DNA of 50,123 nucleotides from Xanthobacteraceae bacterium (GCA_019746135.1 JAIESI010000022.1:1-50123), one strand, 5' to 3'. Counted from the stretch's first letter, positions 23,502-32,809 are shown. Notes: generated by a model not told the origin, from the sequence alone. A program made the numbers and translations.

Positions 23502-24941
23502 TCAGCCGTTCGCTGCAGCGTCGCGTGCTGCCAGCCGCAGGTTCATCGCCACGCGATAGCGTGGATCGCCGGTCGCAGCATGGATCGCGTCGAGCACAGC
23601 GACGACGCGTCCGAGCCCGACCATCCGCCCCCACTCCACGGGGCCGCGTGGATAGTTGACGCCGTTGCGCATGGCACGATCGATTGCCGCGCCGTCGGCA
23701 ACGCCCTGAAGCATGGCCTCATGAGCCTCGTTCGCCAGCATCGCGACCGTGCGCATGACCACGAGACCAGGCCAGTCCGGCACCACCGTCACCGCCAGGC
23801 CGGTCGCCTGCAGACTGGAGACAACGTCGCGCCGGTCGTCATCGGGCATGTCCGACAAGGCGACAACGATGCGCTTGCTTTCCGGACCGAACCGCAGGTC
23901 ATGAACCGCCACCGGCCTGCCTTCGGCACGGGCGATATCCGCGGCCCGGCGGCCGTCGGTCGGCATGAGCAGGACGCGACCGACGGTGACCGGTCCTGTC
24001 TGCCAATCTTCAGGCAAGCGTGACATTGTCCCGCCAACCGCCGGCTCGGTTTTCGGCGACGGCGCCCCGCCCTGACCGTCGTAGCGATAGAAGCCGCGGC
24101 CGGTCTTGCGGCCGAGCCAGCCAGCCTCGACCATTTCCTGCTGAATCAACGAGGGCCGGTAGCGCGGATCGGCGGCATAGGCGTCGAAGACCGAGCGCGT
24201 CGAGCGATAGTTGATGTCGTTGCCGATCAGGTCCATCAGCGCGAACGGACCCATGCGGAAGCCACCAGCTTCGGTCATGATCGCATCGAGCGTGGCCGGA
24301 TCGGCAACGCCCTCCTCCAGAAGCCGCAGGGCCTCTGCGTAGTACGGACGGGCAATGCGATTGACGATGAAGCCCGGCGTCGAACGGCTTTGCGCGGTGA
24401 CCTTGCCCCAGGCCTGGGCCGTCGCCTCGATCGTGTCGACGACGGCGGGATCGCTGGCCATGCCGCGAATAACCTCGACCAGTTTCATCACGGTCGCCGG
24501 ATTGAAGAAATGCATCCCCACGACGCGCTCCGGCCGGGCAAGACCCGCCGCCATTGCCGTCACCGACAGCGTCGAGGTGTTCGTCGCAAGGATCGCGTCC
24601 GGCTTTGCGAGTGCTTCGAGCTTCGCGAACAGGGTGCGCTTGACCGCCATGTCTTCAGCGACCGCTTCGATGAACAAGGCGGCCGGCGCCAGATGCTCGA
24701 CCGCAGCAGCCGGGATCAGCCGCGCCGAAATCGCGTCGCAGGCTGCCTGGTCGAGCTTGCCATCGGCAACGCGCTTGGCGAGCCCGGTCACGGTCCTGGC
24801 CACCGCCTTGGCGGCAGCGCCCTCGACCACGTCATAGAGGAAGACCTTGTGACCCGCCTGCGCTGCGACCTGCGCAATTCCGGCACCCATCGTGCCCGCG
24901 CCGATGACGGCAACGGCACTGTCCTTCGGCAGCGCCGGCAT
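23502..24941 (-). CDS. 3-Hydroxyacyl-CoA dehydrogenase, two-domain PaaH/PaaC type
   Basis: A 479-residue NAD-dependent dehydrogenase oxidising 3-hydroxyacyl-CoA to 3-ketoacyl-CoA. It has the Rossmann motif VIGAGTMGAGIAQVAAQAG, the family blocks NTSTLSVTAMA and GMHFFNPATVMKLVEVI (catalytic His), and PGFIVNRIARPYYAEALRLLEEG of the first C-terminal domain. After a variable linker (about residues 300-385) there is a second C-terminal domain ending YPRGPVEWGRMVGLGRVVAVLDAI. Its ATG overlaps the TGA of the quinone-oxidoreductase-like gene (TGATG), indicating translational coupling. It would act in beta-oxidation of the ring-opened dicarboxylyl-CoA. Confidence 0.9.
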   Translation of the reverse strand: MPALPKDSAVAVIGAGTMGAGIAQVAAQAGHKVFLYDVVEGAAAKAVARTVTGLAKRVADGKLDQAACDAISARLIPAAAVEHLAPAALFIEAVAEDMAVKRTLFAKLEALAKPDAILATNTSTLSVTAMAAGLARPERVVGMHFFNPATVMKLVEVIRGMASDPAVVDTIEATAQAWGKVTAQSRSTPGFIVNRIARPYYAEALRLLEEGVADPATLDAIMTEAGGFRMGPFALMDLIGNDINYRSTRSVFDAYAADPRYRPSLIQQEMVEAGWLGRKTGRGFYRYDGQGGAPSPKTEPAVGGTMSRLPEDWQTGPVTVGRVLLMPTDGRRAADIARAEGRPVAVHDLRFGPESKRIVVALSDMPDDDRRDVVSSLQATGLAVTVVPDWPGLVVMRTVAMLANEAHEAMLQGVADGAAIDRAMRNGVNYPRGPVEWGRMVGLGRVVAVLDAIHAATGDPRYRVAMNLRLAARDAAANG

Positions 24942-25933
24942 CAGGCGACCTCGAGAATGAGTTTCCCCTGCGCCTGACCGTCGCGCAGCAGGCCGAGCGC
25001 ATCCTTGAAACCCGCCAGCGGGAAGCGGCGGCTGATCAGCGGATCGAGCTTGCCGGCAACACTCAAGGCAAAGATCTCCTCCTGTACACGGCGTACCCAG
25101 TCGGGTGTGCGGTCGCGGTAGTCCGACCATTGAAGGCCGGACACCTCGATATTCTTCACCAGCAAATAGTTCGCCTTGAACGTCGGAATCTCGCCGGCGG
25201 CAAAGCCGATGATCACCATGCGTCCGCGCCACGCCATGGCACGCAGCGCGGCCGCGTTCGCCGCGCCGCCAACCGGATCGATCACGACGTCGGCGCCATG
25301 CCCTTCCGTGGCAGCCCGCACCGCCTCGCGAAGACCGTCGCGCAGATCGATGAGCCCAAGGTCGATCACCACGTCGGCGCCGCACCGGCGCGCAATCTCG
25401 ACATTGGCCGGTCCGAGCACGCCACCGATGACGGTCGATGCGCCGAGCGCCTTGGCGAGTTGCACGCTGGCCATGCCGATGCCACCGGAGGCGCCCAGGA
25501 CCAGCACGCGCTCGCCCTTCTGCATGCGTGCGCGCTCGATCAAGGCGAAATGCGCGGTCTGATAGACGAGACCGAGCGCCGCCGCCCTGGCGAAGTCGAC
25601 GCCGTCAGGCATTCGGTACACGTTGACAGCCGGAGCCTTCAGCTTCTGGGCAAAGGCGCCGTATTCAACTTGCGTGCTGACGCGATCGCCGACCTTCAGC
25701 CCGGCGACGCCTTCACCGATCGCGCTTACTGTGCCGGCGGCCGCCTTGCCGGGCGAGAACGGCAGCGGCGGCTTGATTTGATAGGCGCCGCTGATCACCA
25801 GAATGTCCGGATAGTTGACTTCCGCAGCCTTCACTTCGATGACGACTTCGCCTGGGCCCGGCGTGGGATCGGGCAATTCACCGACCCCGATCTGATCGAA
25901 CGGGACGAACTCACGAACGACAACAGCTTTCAT
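24941..25933 (-). CDS. Zinc-independent MDR oxidoreductase (quinone oxidoreductase-like)
   Basis: A 330-residue medium-chain reductase related to NADPH:quinone oxidoreductase and acyl/enoyl reductases. It starts MKAVVVREFVPFDQI, shows PGPGEVVIEVKAAEVNYPDILVISG and PFSPGKAAAGTVSAIG, and has the nucleotide motif VLVLGASGGIGMASVQLAKALGA. There is no structural-zinc Cys cluster. It probably reduces an activated double bond with NADPH. It overlaps the upstream CoA-transferase/racemase gene by four bases (ATGA) and the next gene by one. Position inside the CoA-pathway operon suggests an enoyl-CoA or enone substrate. Confidence 0.85.
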   Translation of the reverse strand: MKAVVVREFVPFDQIGVGELPDPTPGPGEVVIEVKAAEVNYPDILVISGAYQIKPPLPFSPGKAAAGTVSAIGEGVAGLKVGDRVSTQVEYGAFAQKLKAPAVNVYRMPDGVDFARAAALGLVYQTAHFALIERARMQKGERVLVLGASGGIGMASVQLAKALGASTVIGGVLGPANVEIARRCGADVVIDLGLIDLRDGLREAVRAATEGHGADVVIDPVGGAANAAALRAMAWRGRMVIIGFAAGEIPTFKANYLLVKNIEVSGLQWSDYRDRTPDWVRRVQEEIFALSVAGKLDPLISRRFPLAGFKDALGLLRDGQAQGKLILEVA

Positions 25934-27048
25934 GCCTTGAACTCGGAATTGTGCGCGCCGAGCATGGGCGCAGACTGGGCCTCGGACGGCGCAGCACGGA
26001 ATTCCGGCGCCACCGGAACAGGAAGTGCCGGCATGCGCGCGCCTGCTTCGTTGACCAGGACATGATCGAACAGCCCGCGCGCCTTGAAGTGCGGATCGTC
26101 GAGCGCCTGCCGGATGTCGGCGACAATGCTACAGCAGCAATCGCGGCCGGTGAACCGCTGCCGCCAGACCTCGGCCGGCTGCGAACGGATGATCTCCGCG
26201 ACACGTCCCGTGGTCGCCGCCATGTCGCGGCGGTCGTCCCGCAACTCCTTGTCCAGTCCGATCAGTTCGCAGAACTCCTCCCAGAACTTCTGCTCGATCG
26301 GTGCCGCCGCGACGACCTTGCCGTCGCTGGTCGGATAGAGGCGGTAACGCGGCGTCCCGCCACAGACCATCGCGGTGCCGTTGCCGGGCCACGCGCCCGC
26401 CGCCAGACCGTCGCCGATCGCCCAATACATGAAGGGAAAGAGGTTATCGGTCATCGCGACGTCGAGCCTGCAGCCGCGCCCCGTGCGTTCACGTTGCATC
26501 AGCGCGAACATGATGTTCATCACCGCCGGATAGGCGCCGCCGGCGATGTCGGCGATCAGAGCCGGTGGCACGACGGGATGCGCGGGATCGCCCATCGAAA
26601 GCGCCAGCAAGCCGGCGTCACCGATGTAATTGAGATCGTGTCCGGCCACGTCCCGCTTCGGCCCGGTCTGCCCGTAGCCGGTGATCGCGCAATAGATGAT
26701 GCGCGGATTCTTCCGCGACAGCGCCTCGTAGTCGAGACCGAGCCGCGCCATGACGCCGGGACGGAACTGCTCCATCACAATGTCGGCGCGCGCGATCAGG
26801 GGATCGAGCCTGGCGCGGTCGGCCGGATTCTTCAGGTCGAGGGCCAAGCTCTTCTTGCCGCGATTGAGCAGCGCAAAGTTGACGCTGTCCTTGCCCCAGG
26901 TCGGCGCATAGGAGCGCATCTCCTCGCCCCTTTCCGGCCGCTCGATCTTGATCACCTCGGCACCGGCCTCGGCAAGCAACAGCGTCGCCATCGGTCCCGG
27001 CAACAGGGTCGAGAAGTCGAGGACCGTGATGCCTTCGAGCGGCCGCAT
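25930..27048 (-). CDS. CaiB/BaiF family CoA-transferase, alpha-methylacyl-CoA racemase-like
   Basis: A 372-residue family III protein. The N-terminus MRPLEGITVLDFSTLLPGP and AGAEVIKIERPERGEEMR are family signatures. VAGHDLNYIGDAGLL resembles the racemase branch (GHDINY His). IADIAGGAYPA carries the Asp used by transferases as nucleophile and by racemases as acid/base. It may epimerise a 2-methyl-branched acyl-CoA or transfer CoA; sequence alone does not decide. It overlaps the upstream gene by one base (TGATG) and the downstream gene by four. One of four family members in the window. Confidence 0.8.
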   Translation of the reverse strand: MRPLEGITVLDFSTLLPGPMATLLLAEAGAEVIKIERPERGEEMRSYAPTWGKDSVNFALLNRGKKSLALDLKNPADRARLDPLIARADIVMEQFRPGVMARLGLDYEALSRKNPRIIYCAITGYGQTGPKRDVAGHDLNYIGDAGLLALSMGDPAHPVVPPALIADIAGGAYPAVMNIMFALMQRERTGRGCRLDVAMTDNLFPFMYWAIGDGLAAGAWPGNGTAMVCGGTPRYRLYPTSDGKVVAAAPIEQKFWEEFCELIGLDKELRDDRRDMAATTGRVAEIIRSQPAEVWRQRFTGRDCCCSIVADIRQALDDPHFKARGLFDHVLVNEAGARMPALPVPVAPEFRAAPSEAQSAPMLGAHNSEFKA

Positions 27049-27671
27049 CAGCGTGCGCTTCTCTTCGCGGCTGCGAGGGCAAGGCGCGGCGGCGCATAGG
27101 CCGGCGTGCCATAGGTCTCGAACAGAGCCTGTGTGACATCATAGTGATGGGCAAGCCCTCCACGCAGCACACGCTCGATCGGCCCGTCGGGATAGCCGAG
27201 GCCGAGCTTGCAGGTCTTGTCCATGTCGGCGGCGGTCGCCAGTCCCTCATCCAGGAAGCGCAGCGCGGCGTTGTATTTCGGGCGCAGCAGGCGATCGAGG
27301 ATACGGCCAGGCTGGTCCGAGCAGACGACAACCGTCAGGCCGGCAGCCTCAAAGACAGCCTTGGCGACGGTGACGGCTTCCTCGGAGCTTGCGGAATGGC
27401 GCACCAGCTCGATCAGGTTGGACGGCGCATCGGCACCGTTGCGGTAGCGTGCGAAGCCGACGATGTTGCGGCTTTCCGGCCTGGCCTCGTCGATGTGATC
27501 TGCCAGGCATTCCGCGCCGAGCTCGACGACAACGGCCTTCTTCGTGACGTCCTCGACCGGCGTCCCGCCGAGACAGATGACGACGTCGGCTTGTGCCGCC
27601 GCCCCGGAAAGAAACTTGTCCCCCGGCGGAAACGAGGCGCTGTCGCCCTTTTGCTGGATCTCATAGCGCAT
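27048..27671 (-). CDS. 3-Hydroxyacyl-CoA dehydrogenase C-terminal-domain protein
   Basis: A 207-residue protein made of a short N-terminal part (ADVVICLGGTPVEDVTKKAVVVEL...) and a stand-alone hydroxyacyl-CoA dehydrogenase C-terminal domain (PGRILDRLLRPKYNAALRFL followed by DEGLATAADMDKTCKLGLGYPDGP). There is no Rossmann nucleotide loop, so it cannot act alone as a dehydrogenase. The same layout forms the C-terminal third of the protein at 23502-24941. It lies four bases after the stop of the 293-residue dehydrogenase. The two may assemble as a split version of the two-domain enzyme. Confidence 0.7.
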   Translation of the reverse strand: MRYEIQQKGDSASFPPGDKFLSGAAAQADVVICLGGTPVEDVTKKAVVVELGAECLADHIDEARPESRNIVGFARYRNGADAPSNLIELVRHSASSEEAVTVAKAVFEAAGLTVVVCSDQPGRILDRLLRPKYNAALRFLDEGLATAADMDKTCKLGLGYPDGPIERVLRGGLAHHYDVTQALFETYGTPAYAPPRLALAAAKRSAR

Positions 27672-27675
27672 GGCA

Positions 27676-28557
27676 TCAGCCTCCGAACATGGCGTTGCCG
27701 GAATATGTGTAGAAGCCGCGGCCCGACTTTCTGCCGAGCAGCCCGGCGGCCACCATCCTGCGCAGAAGAGGCGGACAGGCCGCGCGCGGATCGAGCGTGA
27801 TCGGGTAGAAGGCCTCGCACAGGCGGACCTGCGTATCGAGTCCGATGAGGTCGATCAGCTCAAGCGGTCCCATCTTGTAGCCGAGGCCGGACTTGATCGC
27901 CGTATCGATACTCGCGGCGTCCGCGACACCCGCCTCGATGGCCCGGATGGCGTCGTTGTTGAACGGCACCAGCAGTGCGTTCAGGATGAAGCCCGGCTTA
28001 TCCTGCGTCTTCACCGGCATTTGCCCGGCGGCGAGCGCCCAACCCCATGCCGTCTGGAACACCTCGGGCGCGGTCAGGATGCCAGGCGACATCTCCACCA
28101 GTTTCATCAGCTGTGCCGGCAGGCAGAAATGCATGCCTACGACGCGCTCCGGGTTCCGGCAGCCGGACGCGATCTCCGTGATCGACAAGGTCGACGTGTT
28201 GGAGCCGAAGATGGCGTTCTCGGTGCAGACAGCTTCCAGTTCGCCCATCAATTTGCGCTTGACGGCGAGATCCTCGAACACGGCTTCGATCACCAGCTCG
28301 CAACCGGCTAGCCTGCCGATGTCGGTGGTCCGCGTCAGACGGCCCAGTACGCCGTCCCGCTCGGCCTCCGTCATCTTGCCCCGCTCGACCGACTTCTGGA
28401 AAAAACCCTCGCTCTGCTTCGCGGCGCGCGCGAGCGGCGCGTCCGCGGTGTCGTAACAGACGACCGAGTAACCGGCGCGTGCCGCAACGATGGCAATTCC
28501 GGCACCCATGGTGCCGCCCGCCCCGCAGACTCCGACGGTCTTGATGTTCACGCTCAT
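27676..28557 (-). CDS. 3-Hydroxyacyl-CoA dehydrogenase
   Basis: A 293-residue single-unit hydroxyacyl-CoA dehydrogenase. It has NTSTLSITEIAS, GMHFCLPAQLMKLVEM with the catalytic His, PGFILNALLVPFNNDAIRAIE and the GRKSGRGFYTYS C-terminal signature. The nucleotide loop reads GAGGTMGAGIA, one Gly longer than the usual GAGTMGxGIA. FCLPAQ replaces the common FFNPAP, so the Asn contact is Leu. Both hint at a divergent substrate or altered activity. ATG 28557 overlaps the TGA of the acyl-CoA dehydrogenase gene by four bases. The stand-alone C-terminal-domain gene follows directly. Confidence 0.85.
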   Translation of the reverse strand: MSVNIKTVGVCGAGGTMGAGIAIVAARAGYSVVCYDTADAPLARAAKQSEGFFQKSVERGKMTEAERDGVLGRLTRTTDIGRLAGCELVIEAVFEDLAVKRKLMGELEAVCTENAIFGSNTSTLSITEIASGCRNPERVVGMHFCLPAQLMKLVEMSPGILTAPEVFQTAWGWALAAGQMPVKTQDKPGFILNALLVPFNNDAIRAIEAGVADAASIDTAIKSGLGYKMGPLELIDLIGLDTQVRLCEAFYPITLDPRAACPPLLRRMVAAGLLGRKSGRGFYTYSGNAMFGG

Positions 28558-29720
28558 TTCGCCGCGAAGCTCCGGCCGATAAGCTGACGGTGAATCTGGT
28601 TGGTGCCTTCCCATATCTGGGTGATCTTGGCGTCTCGCATCAGACGCTCGACGCGGTAGTCCTTGCAGTAGCCGTAGCCGCCGTGCATCTGCACCGCCTC
28701 GGTCGAGATCCGCATGGCGAGATCGGACGCACGCATCTTGGCCATCGAGGCCTCGAGGCCGAAGTCCCACCCGCCACTTTCCACCAGCGAGGCGACGTAA
28801 TCGAGCCAGCATTCGGCCATCGCGAGATCCGTCGCCATGTCGGCGAGCGTAAACTGATTGCCCTGGAAGTCGACGATGCGTCTGCCTGACTGCACGCGAT
28901 CATTCATGTAGATGACCGCATCCTTGAATGCAGCATGGGCTATGCCAAGCGCATGAGCGGCAACGCTCGGGCGTGACTTGTTCAGGGACGCCAGCAGCAA
29001 GCGCAGCCCCTCGCCGGGCTGACCGATCAGGTTGGCGCGCGGCACACGGCAGGCATTGAAGGCGATCGCCGCCGTCGACGCGGCGCGGTGACCCATCTTG
29101 TCCTCGAGCCGGATGACCTCGAACCCCGGCGTTCCCTTCTCGAAGACAAGCACGGAGATCGATTTCTTCGCATCGTCGATCTCCGACCACTTGCCGAACA
29201 ACAGGGTCAGGTCGGCGACGTCACCGTTGCTGATGAAGGTCTTGCCGCCCTGCACGATGATGGAATCGCCATCCGGCGTGAAGCTGGTGGTCATGCCGGT
29301 CGCGTCCGAGCCGGCATTGGGTTCGGTAATCGCCAGTGCTCCGAGCCCGCCTGCGGCGATGCGCGGCAGGAGACGCTTGCGCTGCTCTTCCGTGCCCCAG
29401 TCGATCAGCGGCTTCATGCCGTGAAAAGTCGTGGCGTAGATGATGCCCGTCGAGGCGCAGGCTTCCGAGATCTTCTTCACCACCTCGAGGTAAAGCCGGT
29501 ACGACATCGGCGCGCCGCCGTAGGCCTCGGGCACGAACATGGTATTGGCGCCCATGTCGTTGAGCGCCTTGATGTTGTCCCAAGGGAACTCGCCGCTTTC
29601 GTCATAGCGCGCCGCATTGGGCGCGATCAGGTCGTCGGCCAAACGCTGGATCTGGTCGAGCACGAGACGCTCGTCCTCGGTCCATTGCCGCTGCTGCTGC
29701 TGGGTCTCGAAAATCTTCAT
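28554..29720 (-). CDS. Acyl-CoA dehydrogenase, AliB-like position
   Basis: A 388-residue FAD acyl-CoA dehydrogenase. It has ALAITEPNAGSDATGM (FAD/substrate loop), the Arg/Gln-rich AVQMHGGYGYCKDYRVERLMRDA segment, and QIWEGTNQIHR with the catalytic Glu in its medium-chain position. In the gene order ligase, hydratase, SDR, acyl-CoA dehydrogenase with a BadI-like hydrolase, it corresponds to cyclohexanecarboxyl-CoA dehydrogenase (AliB), which makes the ring 1-ene carboxyl-CoA. That specific role is inferred from context. It is coupled by one-base (TGATG) and four-base (ATGA) overlaps to its neighbours. Confidence 0.88.
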   Translation of the reverse strand: MKIFETQQQQRQWTEDERLVLDQIQRLADDLIAPNAARYDESGEFPWDNIKALNDMGANTMFVPEAYGGAPMSYRLYLEVVKKISEACASTGIIYATTFHGMKPLIDWGTEEQRKRLLPRIAAGGLGALAITEPNAGSDATGMTTSFTPDGDSIIVQGGKTFISNGDVADLTLLFGKWSEIDDAKKSISVLVFEKGTPGFEVIRLEDKMGHRAASTAAIAFNACRVPRANLIGQPGEGLRLLLASLNKSRPSVAAHALGIAHAAFKDAVIYMNDRVQSGRRIVDFQGNQFTLADMATDLAMAECWLDYVASLVESGGWDFGLEASMAKMRASDLAMRISTEAVQMHGGYGYCKDYRVERLMRDAKITQIWEGTNQIHRQLIGRSFAAK

Positions 29721-30427
29721 CAGTGATTCATGCCCTGGCCGCCATCGAGATAGATGGTCTCGCCGGTAAGGTACGCAATATTTTCCGAGAAGATCGAACC
29801 GACGAAGCGCGCGACCTCATCGGCAGCGCCGGCGCGCGCCATAGGCACGCGGCGGCCCAACCAAGCCTTCACCTTCTCGCGGGCGAGAAATTCGCGGTTG
29901 AGATCGGTCTCGATATAGCCGGGCGCCACATCGAGCACACGAATGCCGTCCTTGGCCCATTCGACCGCCAGACAGCGCGTCATCGCGCCGACCGCCGCCT
30001 TGGAAGCGCAATAAGCGATGTTTTCGGCAACGCCGAGCTTGTCAAAGAACGAGCCGATATTGACGATGGTGCCGCCGCCGGCCGCCTTGAGATGCGGGTA
30101 AGCCTCACGGCAGGCGACCATCGCCGCGGTCAGATTGAGAGCCAAGGTCTCGTTGAGTTCGCTGACGGACAGGCGATCGCTGGGGGAAGCGCGATGAAAG
30201 CCGGCGTTGTTGACGAGGCCGACGACGCGCCCTTCCTTGGCTACGGCGTCAATCGTGCTCTTCAGGGCGTCCTCGTTGGTCACGTCGCAACGATAGCCTT
30301 TGCCAGCCGCCGCCTCGCCGCTGCGCGACAGTGCGGCGACATCAAAGCCGCGGCGCGCCAGATCGGCACTGACAGCCGCCCCTATACCACGGCTACCGCC
30401 GGTTACGATGATTGTCCCCTTAGGCAT
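29720..30427 (-). CDS. SDR, candidate 2-hydroxycyclohexanecarboxyl-CoA-type dehydrogenase (BadH-like)
   Basis: A 235-residue classical SDR: TGGSRGIG loop, CDVTNED (Asp contacting adenine), VNNAGF, catalytic Ser in NIGSFF, and YCASK. VAPGYIETDLN is normal. The start is ATG 30427, eight bases inside the end of the enoyl-CoA hydratase gene; the frame is open further upstream only as a shadow. Placed between a hydratase and an acyl-CoA dehydrogenase in an operon with a BadI-like hydrolase, it most likely oxidises the ring hydroxyl to the 2-keto-acyl-CoA substrate of ring cleavage. That is inference from pathway logic. Confidence 0.85.
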   Translation of the reverse strand: MPKGTIIVTGGSRGIGAAVSADLARRGFDVAALSRSGEAAAGKGYRCDVTNEDALKSTIDAVAKEGRVVGLVNNAGFHRASPSDRLSVSELNETLALNLTAAMVACREAYPHLKAAGGGTIVNIGSFFDKLGVAENIAYCASKAAVGAMTRCLAVEWAKDGIRVLDVAPGYIETDLNREFLAREKVKAWLGRRVPMARAGAADEVARFVGSIFSENIAYLTGETIYLDGGQGMNH

Positions 30428-31187
30428 CGCGGAACTCCGGTTTGCGCTTTTCGCTGAACGCCGCCATGCCCTCTTCGGCATCCGCCGTACGATACGCAAT
30501 CGTGCCGAGATCAGCCTCAATCTTGAGGCCGTCACGAACCGGCACGTCGAGCGCCCGCTGCACCGCTTCGCGCGCCAGCTTCAAGACCGGCAGGCTGTAG
30601 CCGGTGAATTCGCGGGCGAAGGCCAAACCGGCCTCGACGGCATCGCCTTCAACCAGCCGGTTCACCAGTCCGATGCGATAGGCTTCCGCAGCATCAATGG
30701 TCTTGCCGGTCAGGATCATTTCCAGAGCGCGTCCCTCGCCGACGAGGCGCGGCAGACGCTGGGTACCACCATAACCAGGGGTAAGGCCGAGTTTGATCTC
30801 CGGCAGGCCCATCTTTGCATTGGGCGTAGCCAACCGGAATGTGCACGCGAGCGCCAGCTCAAGCCCGCCACCGAATGCGAAGCCATTGAGGACGGCAATA
30901 GACGCCACCGGAAACGTGTCCAGCTTTGCAAAGACCGCCTGCCCCCGCTCCAGGCCTTCACGCTGCGCCGCGAGCGAGCGATTGCGCAGCTCCTTGATGT
31001 CGGCACCCGCACAGAATGCCTTCGGCCCGGCGCCTGTGATGACCAGCGCTCGCACGCTCATCTGTGCAATCTGATCGAAAGCCGATCCGATCTCGTCGAT
31101 GATTGCAAACGACAAGGCGTTGAGCGCCTCCTGACGGTCGAGAACCATGAGTGCGACGTCACCGCGTTGCCCGACTTTCACTGGCAT
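30420..31187 (-). CDS. Enoyl-CoA hydratase (BadK-like position)
   Basis: A 255-residue crotonase-superfamily hydratase. The first oxyanion-hole segment is KAFCAGADIKEL. NGFAFGGGLELALACTFRLA carries the first catalytic Glu, and MGLPEIKLGLTPGYGGTQRL carries the second, so both hydratase glutamates are present. The C-terminus SEKRKPEFRDA is typical. It would hydrate the ring 1-ene carboxyl-CoA to the 2-hydroxy compound. It overlaps the upstream ligase gene by one base (TGATG) and the downstream SDR by eight. Confidence 0.88.
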   Translation of the reverse strand: MPVKVGQRGDVALMVLDRQEALNALSFAIIDEIGSAFDQIAQMSVRALVITGAGPKAFCAGADIKELRNRSLAAQREGLERGQAVFAKLDTFPVASIAVLNGFAFGGGLELALACTFRLATPNAKMGLPEIKLGLTPGYGGTQRLPRLVGEGRALEMILTGKTIDAAEAYRIGLVNRLVEGDAVEAGLAFAREFTGYSLPVLKLAREAVQRALDVPVRDGLKIEADLGTIAYRTADAEEGMAAFSEKRKPEFRDA

Positions 31188-32806
31188 CAGACAGCCCTCG
31201 CCTGCGCGGTGAACCTAATCGACACGGGCGATACTTCGCCACGCCTGGTCATTTCGATCAGTTCGCGCTTGAGAATCTTGCCGCTGGCGGTCAGCGGAAA
31301 CGACGCCACTTTCAGGAAATACTCCGGCATGTCGTATTTGGAGAGGCCCTGCTCCGCAAGGTGATCGAGCAGCGCGTCCGATCCAATGTCACCGATAACA
31401 GCAATGCAGACGCGCTCGCCGAGACGCTCGTCTGCGACCGGATAACAGGCGACACGCTGTACATTCGGATGCCGCAGCGCCAGCGCCTCGATCTGAGCCG
31501 GATAGATGTTGTGGCCGCCGCGGATGATGAGATCCTTCAGCCGCCCCTCGATCCTGAGATTGCCGGCCTCGTCCAGCTCCCCGAGATCTCCGGACAGAAA
31601 CCAGCCGTCGCGATTGAAGCTTCCTTCCGTTGCCGCCTGGTTGTTGAAATAACCGAGCATCAGCGCCGCGCCCCGACCGCCGATCTGCCCCACCATACCG
31701 GCCGGCACTTCGCGGTTCTCGTCCGCCGGATCGAACAGTCTGACCTCATAGGCCTTCCCGCCGCGGCCACACGTCGAGGTAATGACCAGACTGTCGTCAC
31801 CGGGATGCGTGTACTGGTGCGACGAGTTTTCGGTCATGCCATAGATATTCTGTGGCTTGATGCCCTGGCGTACGAAAGCTTCGCACACCGACGGCGGGAT
31901 CGGTGAGCCCGCCATATAGAAAATCTCGACCGAACCCAGCTTCGACATTCCGACCTGGCCCTGCTCGGCGAGAATGTCCATTGCATGCGTCGGCACGCCC
32001 ATCACATAGGTTGCGCCGGTCTCAACGATCCAGCCAAGACGCGTCATGCCAACCGGAGGATCGTCGGTAATCAAGGTGGCACCCGCCAGCAGCCATTGTG
32101 CAACGGCGACCCAGGCAATGTGATGCGACAGCGGGCTGAGCGACAGAAGCCTTGTGTGCGGCCCATGACCCCAGTCGCGCACCATGTCGCGTGCATTGGC
32201 GAGCAGCGAATTGTCCGAATGCATGACGCATTTCGGCGTGCCGGTCGTGCCCGAGGTGAAAGCCAGATATGCGACCTTATCCGGATCTTCGACCGGCTGA
32301 CTGACGGCTGGGCCCGGCGCCGGGAAGGCGTCCGGCGTGTAGATGCGGCGCAGCGACTGCGCCCGCATCAGGCCGCCGGCCGTCGCGCCCTGCACGCCGT
32401 CGGCGCCCCAACCCGGCTCTGTCAGCAGCGCCTTGGCGCCAAGCTGATCCAATAGGCGCACGATCTCACCGGAGGTATATGTCCGGTGAAGCGACGGATT
32501 GCAGGCAATGCCGTTGCGCGTGCAGGCCAGGAACATGACGACGGCTTCGGCCCGATTGCCGAGCCACATCGACACGCGGCTGCCTGCCGTAATCTCCTGC
32601 GCATGCAGGTCCGCCGATACCCCGTCCACCCAGGCCTGCAACTGCCGCCAGCTCAATTGCCGCCGGCCGTCGCGCAGCGCAGGCGCATCCGGCATGCGCG
32701 CCGCGTGGTCGCGCAGCAACGAATAGAACGTGTCGGTCCGCCAGGTTCCTTCGGCGTAATAGCGCTTCGCCGCGGCGGGATGATGCAAGGTCAAAAACGG
32801 CCGCAT
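31187..32806 (-). CDS. Acyl-CoA synthetase (AMP-forming), AliA-like
   Basis: A 539-residue ANL-family ligase activating a carboxylic acid with ATP and CoA. Motifs in order: P-loop YLAFTSGTTGTPKCVMHSD near residue 185-203, IYGMTENSSHQYT (A5 motif), GWFLSGDLGELDEAGN (A7), GRLKDLIIRGGHNIYPAQIE (A8 hinge), and the A10 catalytic Lys in LTASGKILKREL. The overall look, starting MRPFLTLHHPAAAKRYY, reminds me of cyclohexanecarboxylate-CoA ligase (AliA) proteins. The following BadK-, BadH-, AliB- and BadI-like genes support an alicyclic acid as substrate. The exact acid is unknown. Confidence 0.85.
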   Translation of the reverse strand: MRPFLTLHHPAAAKRYYAEGTWRTDTFYSLLRDHAARMPDAPALRDGRRQLSWRQLQAWVDGVSADLHAQEITAGSRVSMWLGNRAEAVVMFLACTRNGIACNPSLHRTYTSGEIVRLLDQLGAKALLTEPGWGADGVQGATAGGLMRAQSLRRIYTPDAFPAPGPAVSQPVEDPDKVAYLAFTSGTTGTPKCVMHSDNSLLANARDMVRDWGHGPHTRLLSLSPLSHHIAWVAVAQWLLAGATLITDDPPVGMTRLGWIVETGATYVMGVPTHAMDILAEQGQVGMSKLGSVEIFYMAGSPIPPSVCEAFVRQGIKPQNIYGMTENSSHQYTHPGDDSLVITSTCGRGGKAYEVRLFDPADENREVPAGMVGQIGGRGAALMLGYFNNQAATEGSFNRDGWFLSGDLGELDEAGNLRIEGRLKDLIIRGGHNIYPAQIEALALRHPNVQRVACYPVADERLGERVCIAVIGDIGSDALLDHLAEQGLSKYDMPEYFLKVASFPLTASGKILKRELIEMTRRGEVSPVSIRFTAQARAV

Positions 32807-32809
32807 CGC

